Shown here: in pieces, positions 1 to 5,164 of the stretch
Layout of the letters: every line of letters starts with the position of its first letter
Position numbering within the stretch: position 1 is the first letter of the stretch
NCBI GenBank assembly: GCA_017544125.1
Contig: JAFYET010000131.1
Location: forward strand, 1 to 5,164
From: Ruminococcus sp.
GTDB lineage: Bacteria > Bacillota > Clostridia > Oscillospirales > Ruminococcaceae
Direction: 5' to 3'
DNA: 5,164 bases
Translations under genes and position numbers: made by a program
The notes under the pieces: model-generated
The model's input: only the letters and a program-made list of their open reading frames with translations
What the model was told of the DNA's origin: nothing
The model's database searches: none

Positions 1-52
1 AAATGTTTGTAAATATCCGCCTTTCAAATTCCTTTAAGCCGAGTTTTATCAT
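1..52 (-). CDS. 5' end of a third gene, probably an ABC transporter permease (partial)
   Basis: Seventeen complete codons run off the left edge of the window, starting at the ATG at 52-50. The peptide begins MIKLGLKEFERRIFTNI: a short amphipathic stretch with basic residues that resembles the cytoplasmic N-terminus preceding TM1 in FtsX-type permeases. The start is well supported. An ideal Shine-Dalgarno (AGGAGGTGA, 66-58) lies 5 nt upstream and is formed by the last codons of the preceding permease gene, so the two are almost certainly co-transcribed and translationally coupled. The permease assignment is inferred from context and this short N-terminus; an ABC ATPase or other partner is less likely but not excluded. 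Confidence 0.6.
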   Translation of the reverse strand, partial: MIKLGLKEFERRIFTNI

Positions 53-57
53 ACCGC

Positions 58-66
58 TCACCTCCT
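58..66 (-). promoter_or_regulatory. Ribosome binding site embedded in the end of the upstream permease gene
   Basis: Read on the minus strand, positions 66-58 are AGGAGGTGA, which is simultaneously the codons Arg-Arg-stop of the 434-aa permease and a consensus Shine-Dalgarno. The next ATG follows after 5 nt (GCGGT). This fixes the start of the downstream gene at 52. It also implies that ribosomes terminating on the first gene can reinitiate on the second. Confidence 0.85.
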
Positions 67-1362
67 GAACATATTTACGGGCTGCTTATCAAGCTGGGTG
101 GATATCATTATATTTATCATCACAAAAAGCACGCCTATAAATATAGCGTAGATGTATAGATAGGTATTCAGCGAATAGACCTCACCGATCCTGTCGATAA
201 GGTATGTAAGCCTTGGCAGTATCAGCTTATGATAGGCAAGGGCGCACAGAGTGAAGATAAGCGTTGCGCTGCCGATTATTTCTATGAGGTACATTAGCCT
301 TATCCTGCCCCTTGTGCAGCCGTTTAAACGCATAACTGACATAGTCTTTCGCCGTGTGAAGATGATATAGCGATAGAGTATTGCAAGAATAATTGCCGCC
401 AGCACCGACAGCACCACCGATATCATCATAATAGACACATAGAATGTCTTTTCCTTGGTGTCTACCGTATACATCTCGGGGAAGTTAACATAGTCGCCGT
501 AGACCTCTTCAAAGGCCTGCTTCATATGGCGGTAGGCATAGGTGCTTATGGGCTTATCGGGCATAATATTTACATCTTTTATTATTACATCATCCGGTAT
601 GGTTGAAAAGGGAACTTGTATAGGATCGGCTACTGATCCAACAAGGCCGATCACCTTATATTCCTTGCCGAAAAAGCGCACGGTCTTGCCTATTATCTCA
701 TTATCCCACGATTCGCTCTTAAGCACCATAACATTATCGCCGTTTTGCTCATTTTTATCGCTTATTTTTTCACCCGATACTGCATCGCCAACATTTCGGG
801 CGGCAAACTTATGGAAGCTGAATATGCCAAGCTCTTTTCTGTATTCTATTCTTATGCTTGTTTCAGGCAAAAAGACGGGGGAATTCTCTTCCGACTCATT
901 CAGAAAGTATTTTTTATTCTCTCCAAAGTCAAAATCATAATCGGGGTGTTCCTTGAAGGTATCGGGAGTATCACACCATATAAAGAATCCATCAAACTCC
1001 GTCTTAGTCTTTTCATCAAGCTTTGCGAGAACCTTTCTTACATCTCCGACAGTTGTTGTTCCGTCAGCCTCATAGTATTTATACGGTTCATACACCTGAC
1101 CATTCATATCGGTACCGGGATCATCTATATGCTCGGCGGTTATGTTACCGAAGCAAATCGGAGTGTAAGCCATTATCATATTTCCGCTCGGGCCTACGTT
1201 TTTACCCTGTTCAAGCTCTGTAACCTTTGTCTGATAATTCTGATATACGCCGTGTGAGAACATAACGACCACCACAGCCACCACGCAGGAGAGGATATAC
1301 ATGACAAATACTGCGGGTGACTTGGCAGCGGTTATTCTGATGTTTTTGAAGATGTATCGCAT
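58..1362 (-). CDS. FtsX-family ABC transporter permease, single unit (434 aa)
   Basis: This is an integral membrane subunit of an FtsX/MacB-like ABC transporter; such permeases couple ATP hydrolysis by a partner ATPase to movements of an extracytoplasmic domain. The layout is the family's 4-TM form: TM1 about residues 17-36, a large extracytoplasmic domain about 37-305, then TM2 about 306-332, TM3 about 357-378 and TM4 about 400-421. The cytoplasmic loop between TM2 and TM3 carries the hallmark FtsX pattern (RRKTMSVMRLNGCTRGRIR, about 337-355, followed by E361), the likely ATPase-coupling region. Within the extracytoplasmic domain, the stretch at about 223-241 (IIGKTVRFFGKEYKVIGLV) resembles the 'VGD.I...f.VVGI' strand motif of MacB-type cores. 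The ATG at 1362 is preceded by GAGAGGGGG with 7 nt spacing. The gene lies 181 bp after the 910-aa permease and 5 nt before the next gene. No frameshift is seen. The substrate is unknown. Confidence 0.88.
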   Translation of the reverse strand: MRYIFKNIRITAAKSPAVFVMYILSCVVAVVVVMFSHGVYQNYQTKVTELEQGKNVGPSGNMIMAYTPICFGNITAEHIDDPGTDMNGQVYEPYKYYEADGTTTVGDVRKVLAKLDEKTKTEFDGFFIWCDTPDTFKEHPDYDFDFGENKKYFLNESEENSPVFLPETSIRIEYRKELGIFSFHKFAARNVGDAVSGEKISDKNEQNGDNVMVLKSESWDNEIIGKTVRFFGKEYKVIGLVGSVADPIQVPFSTIPDDVIIKDVNIMPDKPISTYAYRHMKQAFEEVYGDYVNFPEMYTVDTKEKTFYVSIMMISVVLSVLAAIILAILYRYIIFTRRKTMSVMRLNGCTRGRIRLMYLIEIIGSATLIFTLCALAYHKLILPRLTYLIDRIGEVYSLNTYLYIYAIFIGVLFVMINIMISTQLDKQPVNMFRR

Positions 1363-1397
1363 GGCATAGCCCCCTCTCGTAATTTCCCTTATACTAT

Positions 1398-1429
1398 ATT
1401 ATACGATAGAAAGTGTCGGAATGTGACAA
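1398..1429 (-). promoter_or_regulatory. Candidate internal promoter for the 434-aa permease gene
   Basis: A perfect TATAAT lies at 1403-1398 on the minus strand, with TTGTCA (1429-1424) upstream as the only good -35 match. The 20-nt spacer is longer than the usual 16-18, so the promoter may be weak or activator-dependent. Transcription would start near 1391, giving a leader of about 30 nt. An inverted repeat TGTC-N7-GACA (1414-1428) overlaps the -35 and the spacer and could bind a response regulator or repressor. The -10 element is convincing; the -35 is not. Confidence 0.45.
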
Positions 1430-1455
1430 ATATCGGCAAAAATCGTATATATGCA

Positions 1456-1477
1456 CAAATGGCAGTTGCTGCATTTG
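1456..1477. other. Intergenic hairpin between the two permease genes
   Basis: CAAATGGCAG (1456-1465) pairs with CTGCATTTG (1469-1477) across a 3-nt loop, giving 9 base pairs with one bulged G. On the minus strand it is not directly followed by a T-run; the nearest (TTTTT) is about 12 nt away, so it is a poor intrinsic terminator. It could be a processing or stabilising structure at the 3' end of the 910-aa permease message, or simply chance. Confidence 0.35.
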
Positions 1478-1543
1478 GCTAAACTGCTATGCTTTAAACA
1501 GCCTCTTATAGGGCGTTGTTGCCGCAGGGGAGGGGGGTATATA

Positions 1544-4276
1544 TCACCCTCGTTTCCTCCCTTTGCTCAGTGCCGATGCTATGTCGGGGGTGAATGCTTT
1601 GAAGCTCTTTCTGGTGAGCAGTATCGTCACTATGCACATCACCCCGAACACCAATATAAGCGGCATAACAAACTCAATAAACCACATCTGGCTGTGCAAA
1701 AGATAATCGGTGTTGAGCTTGCTTATCCTGCTGTCATACTCAGCCATTTTCTGCGTGAACTCATTAAACATACTCTCGACCTGAAAATACGGGCGGTATT
1801 TTTCAGCCATTTGCTGCCGCTCCTCCCATAAAGCCTCCGAGTCAAGGTATGCAGCTCTCATCACACGCTGCATCAGCTTTATCAGCCCAAAGGCGGCGGC
1901 TGTTGCTATTATGGGTATGCGTATGCTGTCAAGCATCAGCCTGCGCCGCAGCTTTTTGAGCGGTGTGCCTACCGCACGCATAACCGATATCTGATATTCC
2001 TTTAAGCGTATCTTCATGCCTATGCCGTTAAAGTATGCCGCAAAGCCTAACAGCGACATCACAAGTATCAATATGCTCATAGAGCCTAACTGTGATGCGT
2101 TTTGCAAAAACAGCTCGTGCTTTTTCACTGTAAGTGATGTTTTCGTCATCTGTGTGCCGAGTGGCAGAGCATCGGCAGGCAGAGAATTTTCGGCAAAAAC
2201 TTGTGTGTAATAAACATTTGATATGCCCATAGCCTTAGCACCTGTCGCTGTGGTAAGCAGGCTGTAATCATTGTTGCTCACAGCATCTTTTAGCACTCTC
2301 GGCACGCTCTTATCAAGATACACAACCGCACCGATTTTGACATCACTTAACGTCACCTTGTCGATACCGCAGCCGTTGTCTGTCATAAACGAGCCGAGGG
2401 TGAATTTATCGCCAGCCCTGAACGGCGACTCACCCGAGCGCACGCAGACTATCAGCTGCTCGCCCGAATTGAGCTTGTCTGTATCAATGCTGCCCTCTTT
2501 TACAAAGTCAGTCAGCTTTGATATTGTGTTTTTATCGGCGATAGTTGTTTTGTATGCGTAGAGATACTGCCTCTTGTCCAAAAACGCCTTGCCCTCGGCT
2601 GATGAGCTGTCATAGATAAACTTTCGCATCTCCTCATCACCAAAAGTAATGTTATAGCTAAGTGCGCTGTTTCTCTCATCTTCTGCTATAAAGGTATGCG
2701 AAATAAGCCCTGTGGATATTGCTCCGTTAAGGCTGTCAGCTGTGGTGTCATCTATGCCGTAGGGTACATCTGTCGCTTTGGCAAGGCGCAAGTTCTCATA
2801 CTCTGTGGGCGAGGGCGGGTAGGTGACGTAGTATTCCTCTATGCCGTCCTCCACAAAATCATACTGCTCGTTATCACCGAATTTAGTCGTCACATAAGGG
2901 ATAAACTCGCCCGTTTCGTTATCAAAAAAGCCTGTTGTCGTGTAGTAAAGCATATACCCGAACAGCGTGCCAAAGCATATAAGCGTAAGAGCCGCTGTCT
3001 GTATCACCGACACCGCCTTGTTAGCAAACGCCCTTGCTATACACGAGTGCAGAGAGGCTGCCTTTTTTGTGCGCCTGTGGGGGAGTCTGATATGCGACAA
3101 AAGTGCAGCAAACAGATACCCTGACAACAATACGATAAGCGAAAAAGCAGCCGCTGTCACAAACGGGTCTATTATATTATCCGTCACAAGCGGGTCGGTC
3201 GTGAAGCCCGAAAGGGGTCGCTCTTCAAGCACACCCGTCTGAAATCTGTATATACCCAAATAAACGCTCGCACCAAACGTAAGACCGAGCACCGTCTGAA
3301 TTGCCGCAAGCATAATATATTCAAGTGCAAACATCAAACGCATACTGCGCTTTGACATTCCGATCTTTCTAAGCATTGAAAGGCTCGTTTCACGCTCGGC
3401 AAAGATATTTCGCATAACGGCTATGACCGAGAGTGCGGCAATAAGTGTGGCGATAATGCACAGCGCTGTCATGCTCCTTGTTTTGGCGGCAAAGCCATCA
3501 GCGCTGTAGGCATCTTTGGCGTTTACTGATTTGTTCTGCCAGAATGCCGAGGGTGCAACATCGCCTGTATAGCCTAACTCCTTGATAAAGAACCTGCCCA
3601 CCTCATCAGCACTCTTAAACTCCCTTATATTATCAAGCATTGTGTAACTGTAAAGCGGCTTTTGCGAATCATCAGCGCTAATGTATATCATAGGTATATA
3701 CCTGACCGTTCCCTCATCGGGCATTTCGTCATAGACATTCGTTTCACTCACCCATTCATCCTGCGAGCGTGAAAGCTCTCTTGAATAGCCGTAGCTTTTT
3801 TTATCGATTATCCCCACAAGGGTATATGTTCCGGTATCAAGGGTGATGCTGTCACCCACCGAGCCGAAAAAGCCCAGCCTGTCAAGTGCGTGACGCTCTA
3901 TCGCTATCTCGCCCCCTTTTTCGGGCAGCCTGCCGCTTTCAAGGGGAATATGTGCAAGGTCATACGGGTCATCAAGCGTGCCGTATTCATACTGTATTGC
4001 CCCCTTACCCGTCTTGCCGAGAATGTTTATCCTGCCCTCGGTTGTCTTATCGGTTCTTAGCGCATTCAGTATATCAGCATCATCGCTTTGCCACATAAAG
4101 GAGTAATAGCCCTTAGCGTTATATGTATCGTCAAGAAAGCGCCGAAACTCCGCCCTCTGCATCAAAAACGCACAGCACACCACCGCACATAAAAGCACGC
4201 CCGAAAACAGCAGGGCGGCAAGGCTCCTTTTGTGCCTGCGCCAGTATTTGAATGTAACATACAAAAGAGTTTTCAT
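1544..4276 (-). CDS. Large double-domain FtsX-family ABC transporter permease (910 aa)
   Basis: Two FtsX units are fused in one chain, so this protein could supply the whole membrane part of an ABC transporter. Unit 1: TM1 about 18-39, MacB-like extracytoplasmic domain about 40-267, TM2 about 269-290, TM3 about 316-343, TM4 about 371-395. Unit 2: TM5 about 421-446, second extracytoplasmic domain about 447-730, TM6 about 731-753, TM7 about 784-805, TM8 about 866-888. The FtsX coupling motif occurs twice on the cytoplasmic side: ERETSLSMLRKIGMSKRSMR (294-313) and KEYQISVMRAVGTPLKKLRR (759-778). Domain 1 has the typical 'SGRLPEKGGEIAI...LG..VGDSI...YTLVGIID' run (114-158); domain 2 has a weaker counterpart (GESPFRAGDKFTL, 615-627). 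Between TM7 and TM8 lies a charged, helix-prone insert of about 60 residues, absent from unit 1. The ATG at 4276 is set by TAAGGAG (4290-4284) with 7 nt spacing. It is preceded by a regulated-looking leader with a small ORF. No ATPase is adjacent within the window. The substrate is unknown. Confidence 0.9.
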   Translation of the reverse strand: MKTLLYVTFKYWRRHKRSLAALLFSGVLLCAVVCCAFLMQRAEFRRFLDDTYNAKGYYSFMWQSDDADILNALRTDKTTEGRINILGKTGKGAIQYEYGTLDDPYDLAHIPLESGRLPEKGGEIAIERHALDRLGFFGSVGDSITLDTGTYTLVGIIDKKSYGYSRELSRSQDEWVSETNVYDEMPDEGTVRYIPMIYISADDSQKPLYSYTMLDNIREFKSADEVGRFFIKELGYTGDVAPSAFWQNKSVNAKDAYSADGFAAKTRSMTALCIIATLIAALSVIAVMRNIFAERETSLSMLRKIGMSKRSMRLMFALEYIMLAAIQTVLGLTFGASVYLGIYRFQTGVLEERPLSGFTTDPLVTDNIIDPFVTAAAFSLIVLLSGYLFAALLSHIRLPHRRTKKAASLHSCIARAFANKAVSVIQTAALTLICFGTLFGYMLYYTTTGFFDNETGEFIPYVTTKFGDNEQYDFVEDGIEEYYVTYPPSPTEYENLRLAKATDVPYGIDDTTADSLNGAISTGLISHTFIAEDERNSALSYNITFGDEEMRKFIYDSSSAEGKAFLDKRQYLYAYKTTIADKNTISKLTDFVKEGSIDTDKLNSGEQLIVCVRSGESPFRAGDKFTLGSFMTDNGCGIDKVTLSDVKIGAVVYLDKSVPRVLKDAVSNNDYSLLTTATGAKAMGISNVYYTQVFAENSLPADALPLGTQMTKTSLTVKKHELFLQNASQLGSMSILILVMSLLGFAAYFNGIGMKIRLKEYQISVMRAVGTPLKKLRRRLMLDSIRIPIIATAAAFGLIKLMQRVMRAAYLDSEALWEERQQMAEKYRPYFQVESMFNEFTQKMAEYDSRISKLNTDYLLHSQMWFIEFVMPLILVFGVMCIVTILLTRKSFKAFTPDIASALSKGRKRG

Positions 4277-4327
4277 ATTTCCGCTCCTTAAATCCTTTCT
4301 ATATCAAACCTGTTTCAGATGAGGGAG

Positions 4328-4340
4328 TTCTTATAAAGAA
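4328..4340. repeat. Inverted repeat centred on the -10 box
   Basis: TTCTT-ATA-AAGAA (+ strand) is a perfect 5-bp inverted repeat with a 3-nt centre that contains most of the -10 box of the promoter ahead of the 910-aa permease. It directly abuts the larger palindrome at 4341-4357. It could be an operator half of a repressor target, or a by-product of AT-rich promoter sequence. Confidence 0.35.
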
Positions 4341-4357
4341 TTGGTCAGATCTGCCAA
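4330..4357 (-). promoter_or_regulatory. Promoter of the 910-aa permease gene
   Basis: On the minus strand TTGGCA (4357-4352) and TATAAG (4335-4330) are separated by 16 nt; each matches the sigma-A consensus at 5 of 6 positions. Transcription would begin near 4323, leaving a leader of about 46 nt before the ATG at 4276. The -35 box lies within the 3' end of the upstream small ORF, so the permease can be expressed from this site or by read-through from the promoter at 4521-4493. Confidence 0.6.
4341..4357. promoter_or_regulatory. Operator-like palindrome over the -35 box and spacer
   Basis: TTGG-T-CAGATCTG-CCAA (+ strand) is a 16-bp perfect palindrome interrupted by a single extra base at 4345. 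It covers the whole -35 hexamer and two thirds of the spacer of the permease promoter, the usual place for a repressor such as a TetR- or MarR-type protein. In RNA the same sequence forms a 6-bp hairpin with a GAUC loop followed by UUCUUU, so a weak attenuator is an alternative reading. No regulator gene is in the window. Confidence 0.45.
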
Positions 4358-4470
4358 ATGCACAAAATGCTTCCAATAGATTTAGCACACTGTACAAATG
4401 CTATAATTATCCTCCCGTCAGATATCCCTATCACACTCCCGCACTGCTCTGCCGCCTTCGGGTCATGCAT
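4345..4470 (-). CDS. Candidate small ORF of 41 codons in the leader of the permease gene
   Basis: I do not recognise this peptide. It starts MHDPKAAEQC and ends SILCIWQI, with cysteines at 10, 28 and 37. A hydrophilic N-terminal part is followed by two hydrophobic stretches (about 21-28 and 32-41). There is no clear signal peptide and no double-glycine leader. Expression is supported by an extended -10 promoter whose start point falls about 18 nt before the ATG, and by AAGGCGGTGA (4486-4477), one mismatch from an ideal Shine-Dalgarno. Its TGA sits inside the palindrome over the next promoter, 68 nt before the 910-aa permease start. It could be a small membrane-associated or secreted peptide, a regulatory leader peptide, or a non-coding leader RNA that happens to be open. 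A second ATG at 4466, in another frame, gives only 11 codons. Confidence 0.4.
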   Translation of the reverse strand: MHDPKAAEQCGSVIGISDGRIIIAFVQCAKSIGSILCIWQI

Positions 4471-4492
4471 AACAATTCACCGCCTTACCGAC

Positions 4493-4521
4493 ATTATACC
4501 AAATTATTACACAGAAATCAA
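4493..4521 (-). promoter_or_regulatory. Strong extended -10 promoter ahead of the small ORF
   Basis: On the minus strand TTGATT (4521-4516) and a perfect TATAAT (4498-4493) are separated by 17 nt, and TGG immediately before the -10 makes it an extended -10 (TGGTATAAT). Transcription should start at about 4489-4486, just before the Shine-Dalgarno of the 41-codon ORF, and run toward the permease genes. This is the best promoter match I found in the window. Confidence 0.65.
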
Positions 4522-4580
4522 TAGACGATCATTGATTCGATATCCAGCCTGTTTTTATCTCTTAGCAGAATCATCGAAGA

Positions 4581-4598
4581 TGACTGTATACGCAGTCA
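4581..4598. repeat. Inverted repeat TGACTG-N6-CAGTCA
   Basis: Perfect 6-bp arms (4581-4586 and 4593-4598) are separated by TATACG, about 60 bp upstream of the -35 box at 4521. The dyad has the size and spacing of a dimeric regulator site, and its position would fit an activator. It has no adjacent T-run, so it is unlikely to be a terminator. It could be a chance dyad. Confidence 0.3.
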
Positions 4599-4629
4599 GC
4601 ACACACTGCACTACGTTCAATAGCAAATA

Positions 4630-4658
4630 ATCGCCCGAGGTTTGATGACCCGGGCGAT
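4630..4658. terminator. GC-rich hairpin, probable transcription terminator
   Basis: ATCGCCCG (4630-4637) pairs with CGGGCGAT (4651-4658), and after one bulged A two more G-C pairs close an 8-nt loop, giving 10 base pairs, mostly GC. On the minus strand it is followed by a T-rich run (TTATTTGC), and on the plus strand by ATTGTTTTG, so both tails are imperfect. It lies about 125 nt past the stop of the 117-aa gene and before the leader promoter at 4521, so it separates the upstream gene from the permease cluster. Confidence 0.55.
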
Positions 4659-4720
4659 ATTGTTTTGAATGATTTGCGCAGATGTGGTGGTTGGTATGAG
4701 GTGATGGTTGATGCCATGAA

Positions 4721-4738
4721 ACCGTGCAAGGCACCGGT
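4721..4738 (-). terminator. Possible early terminator hairpin after the 117-aa gene
   Basis: Read on the minus strand, ACCGGTGC and GCACGGT pair across a CTT loop (7 base pairs, one bulge), followed by a short TTTC tail. It lies about 47 nt after the stop codon of the 117-aa gene. The stem is strong but the T-run is minimal, so it may be only a 3'-end structure, with the hairpin at 4630-4658 as the real terminator. Confidence 0.3.
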
Positions 4739-4784
4739 ACATATTTTAAACAATTCAGCTGATCCTATATGATTTATTGGTATA

Positions 4785-5138
4785 TCACTTGGTGGTTTCG
4801 CCTCTGTATAGTATCTTACCTGTAAGAATATCAACTAAATACGAACGTCCCATCCAATCATTCACAAGAATTCTATCATCGGGTCTGCTATGCATCCCCA
4901 CATACGGTTGTTCTGTGGCTTCAGGAGGAAGAAATGGTTTTTGATCTTCAATTCTCCATAATAATTCTCCGTTAAAGTCATAAGCACATATATTATTCAT
5001 ATCCGTATCTACTCCCGGATCAAAATATAAAACTATAATAAACGAATCTGTCATACATACCTGATGAATTGTATTTCTGAAATTCTTTATTTTGTCGTTA
5101 ATAATCATTTGATTAGTGCTTATATCTATTATATTCAT
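4785..5138 (-). CDS. Hypothetical 117-aa soluble protein with beta-propeller-like motifs
   Basis: I do not recognise the family. The protein has no signal peptide or TM segment, so it is probably cytoplasmic. Two short motifs resemble strands of PQQ-like or WD-type propeller repeats: ICAYDFNGELLWRIED (50-65), with the aromatic/Asp-Gly/Trp pattern, and SYLVDILTGKILY (99-111). At 117 residues it is far too short for a full propeller, so it may be a compact beta-sheet protein or a fragment. The ATG at 5138 has AAAGGA 7 nt upstream and opens as ATGA, overlapping the stop of an upstream open frame. It is visibly more AT-rich than the permease genes, suggesting a different origin. A small soluble protein coupled to an upstream gene would fit, among other options, an immunity protein behind a toxin; that is speculation. 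It is separated from the permease cluster by likely terminators. Confidence 0.7.
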   Translation of the reverse strand: MNIIDISTNQMIINDKIKNFRNTIHQVCMTDSFIIVLYFDPGVDTDMNNICAYDFNGELLWRIEDQKPFLPPEATEQPYVGMHSRPDDRILVNDWMGRSYLVDILTGKILYRGETTK

Positions 5139-5164
5139 ATTGCCATCCTTTCGCTCATAAAAAA
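5135..5164 (-). CDS. Possible 3' tail of an upstream gene (partial, tentative)
   Basis: A frame open from the right edge encodes FFMSERMAI and stops at TGA (5137-5135), overlapping the ATG of the 117-aa gene as ATGA, a common arrangement for translationally coupled genes. Only nine codons are visible, so this may be no more than a chance open frame. If it is real, the 117-aa protein is the second gene of an operon whose first gene lies outside the window. Confidence 0.25.
   Translation of the reverse strand, partial: FFMSERMAI

Noticed and set aside
542..1257. Plus-strand open frames of 132, 170 and 66 codons
   Set aside because: They are antisense to the 434-aa permease, whose domain structure is clear, and have no promoter or ribosome binding site of their own.
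1501..1543. C/G-rich run just after the stop of the 910-aa permease as an intrinsic terminator
   Set aside because: Only short, poorly matched stems can be drawn and no T-run follows on the minus strand.
1451..1831. 126-codon open frame on the plus strand
   Set aside because: It is antisense to the 3' end of the 910-aa permease, is rich in Cys/His/Arg as expected for a shadow frame, and its start lies in the intergenic hairpin.
2016..4098. Several plus-strand open frames (64-142 codons) inside the 910-aa gene
   Set aside because: All are antisense shadows of a well-supported membrane protein.
4175..4190. Cys-rich TM1 of the 910-aa permease (LLCAVVCCAF) as a lipoprotein signal
   Set aside because: There is no lipobox context, and the FtsX topology places the N-terminus in the cytoplasm with TM1 retained.
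4358..4630. 90-codon open frame on the plus strand in the leader region
   Set aside because: It lies opposite the leader promoter and small ORF, has no clear Shine-Dalgarno, and both promoters in the region point the other way. It is kept only as a remote alternative.
4571..4834. 87-codon open frame on the minus strand (begins MIFLQVRYY)
   Set aside because: It overlaps the 3' end of the 117-aa gene in another frame, runs straight through two hairpins, and has low-complexity, non-protein-like content. It has no good ribosome binding site.
1..5164. CRISPR array, tRNA/rRNA genes, insertion sequence or transposase
   Set aside because: I saw no regularly spaced repeats, tRNA-like cloverleaf, transposase-like reading frame, or paired terminal inverted repeats with target duplications.

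Overview
The window looks like a chromosomal stretch from a Gram-positive bacterium, probably a Clostridia/Ruminococcus-like Firmicute. The grounds are strong AGGAGG-type ribosome binding sites, sigma-A-like promoters with TATAAT/TATAAG boxes, moderate GC content, and tandem FtsX-family ABC permeases. The taxon is an inference; no marker gene is present. Every gene I accept is on the minus strand, so the window is described below from high to low coordinates.

Region 1 (5164-4785): a short, AT-richer gene (117 aa) encoding a soluble protein of unknown function with two beta-propeller-like motifs. Its start codon may overlap the stop of an upstream frame (ATGA) that runs off the window.

Region 2 (4784-4277, about 500 bp without a large gene): this holds two hairpins that could end the upstream transcript (4721-4738 and 4630-4658) and an isolated inverted repeat (4581-4598). 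It also holds an extended -10 promoter (4521-4493) that drives a 41-codon ORF with a near-consensus Shine-Dalgarno (4470-4345). A second promoter (4357-4330) follows; its -35 and -10 boxes each lie inside a palindrome.

Region 3 (4276-1): three consecutive membrane-protein genes. The first is a 910-aa permease with two fused FtsX halves (8 predicted TM segments, two large extracytoplasmic domains). After a 181-bp gap with its own candidate promoter comes a 434-aa single-unit FtsX permease (4 TM). Five nucleotides further on are the first 17 codons of another gene, translationally coupled and probably a third permease.

FtsX/MacB-type permeases work with a cytoplasmic ABC ATPase to move or extract substrates at the membrane, for example in antimicrobial-peptide resistance, lipoprotein handling or peptide export. 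No ATPase is visible here, so it would have to lie beyond the left edge or elsewhere. The double permease could form a full membrane unit alone, while the 434-aa protein and the truncated downstream product could form a heterodimer. The substrate cannot be read from the sequence. The most unusual part is the regulated-looking leader with the small ORF ahead of the 910-aa permease.
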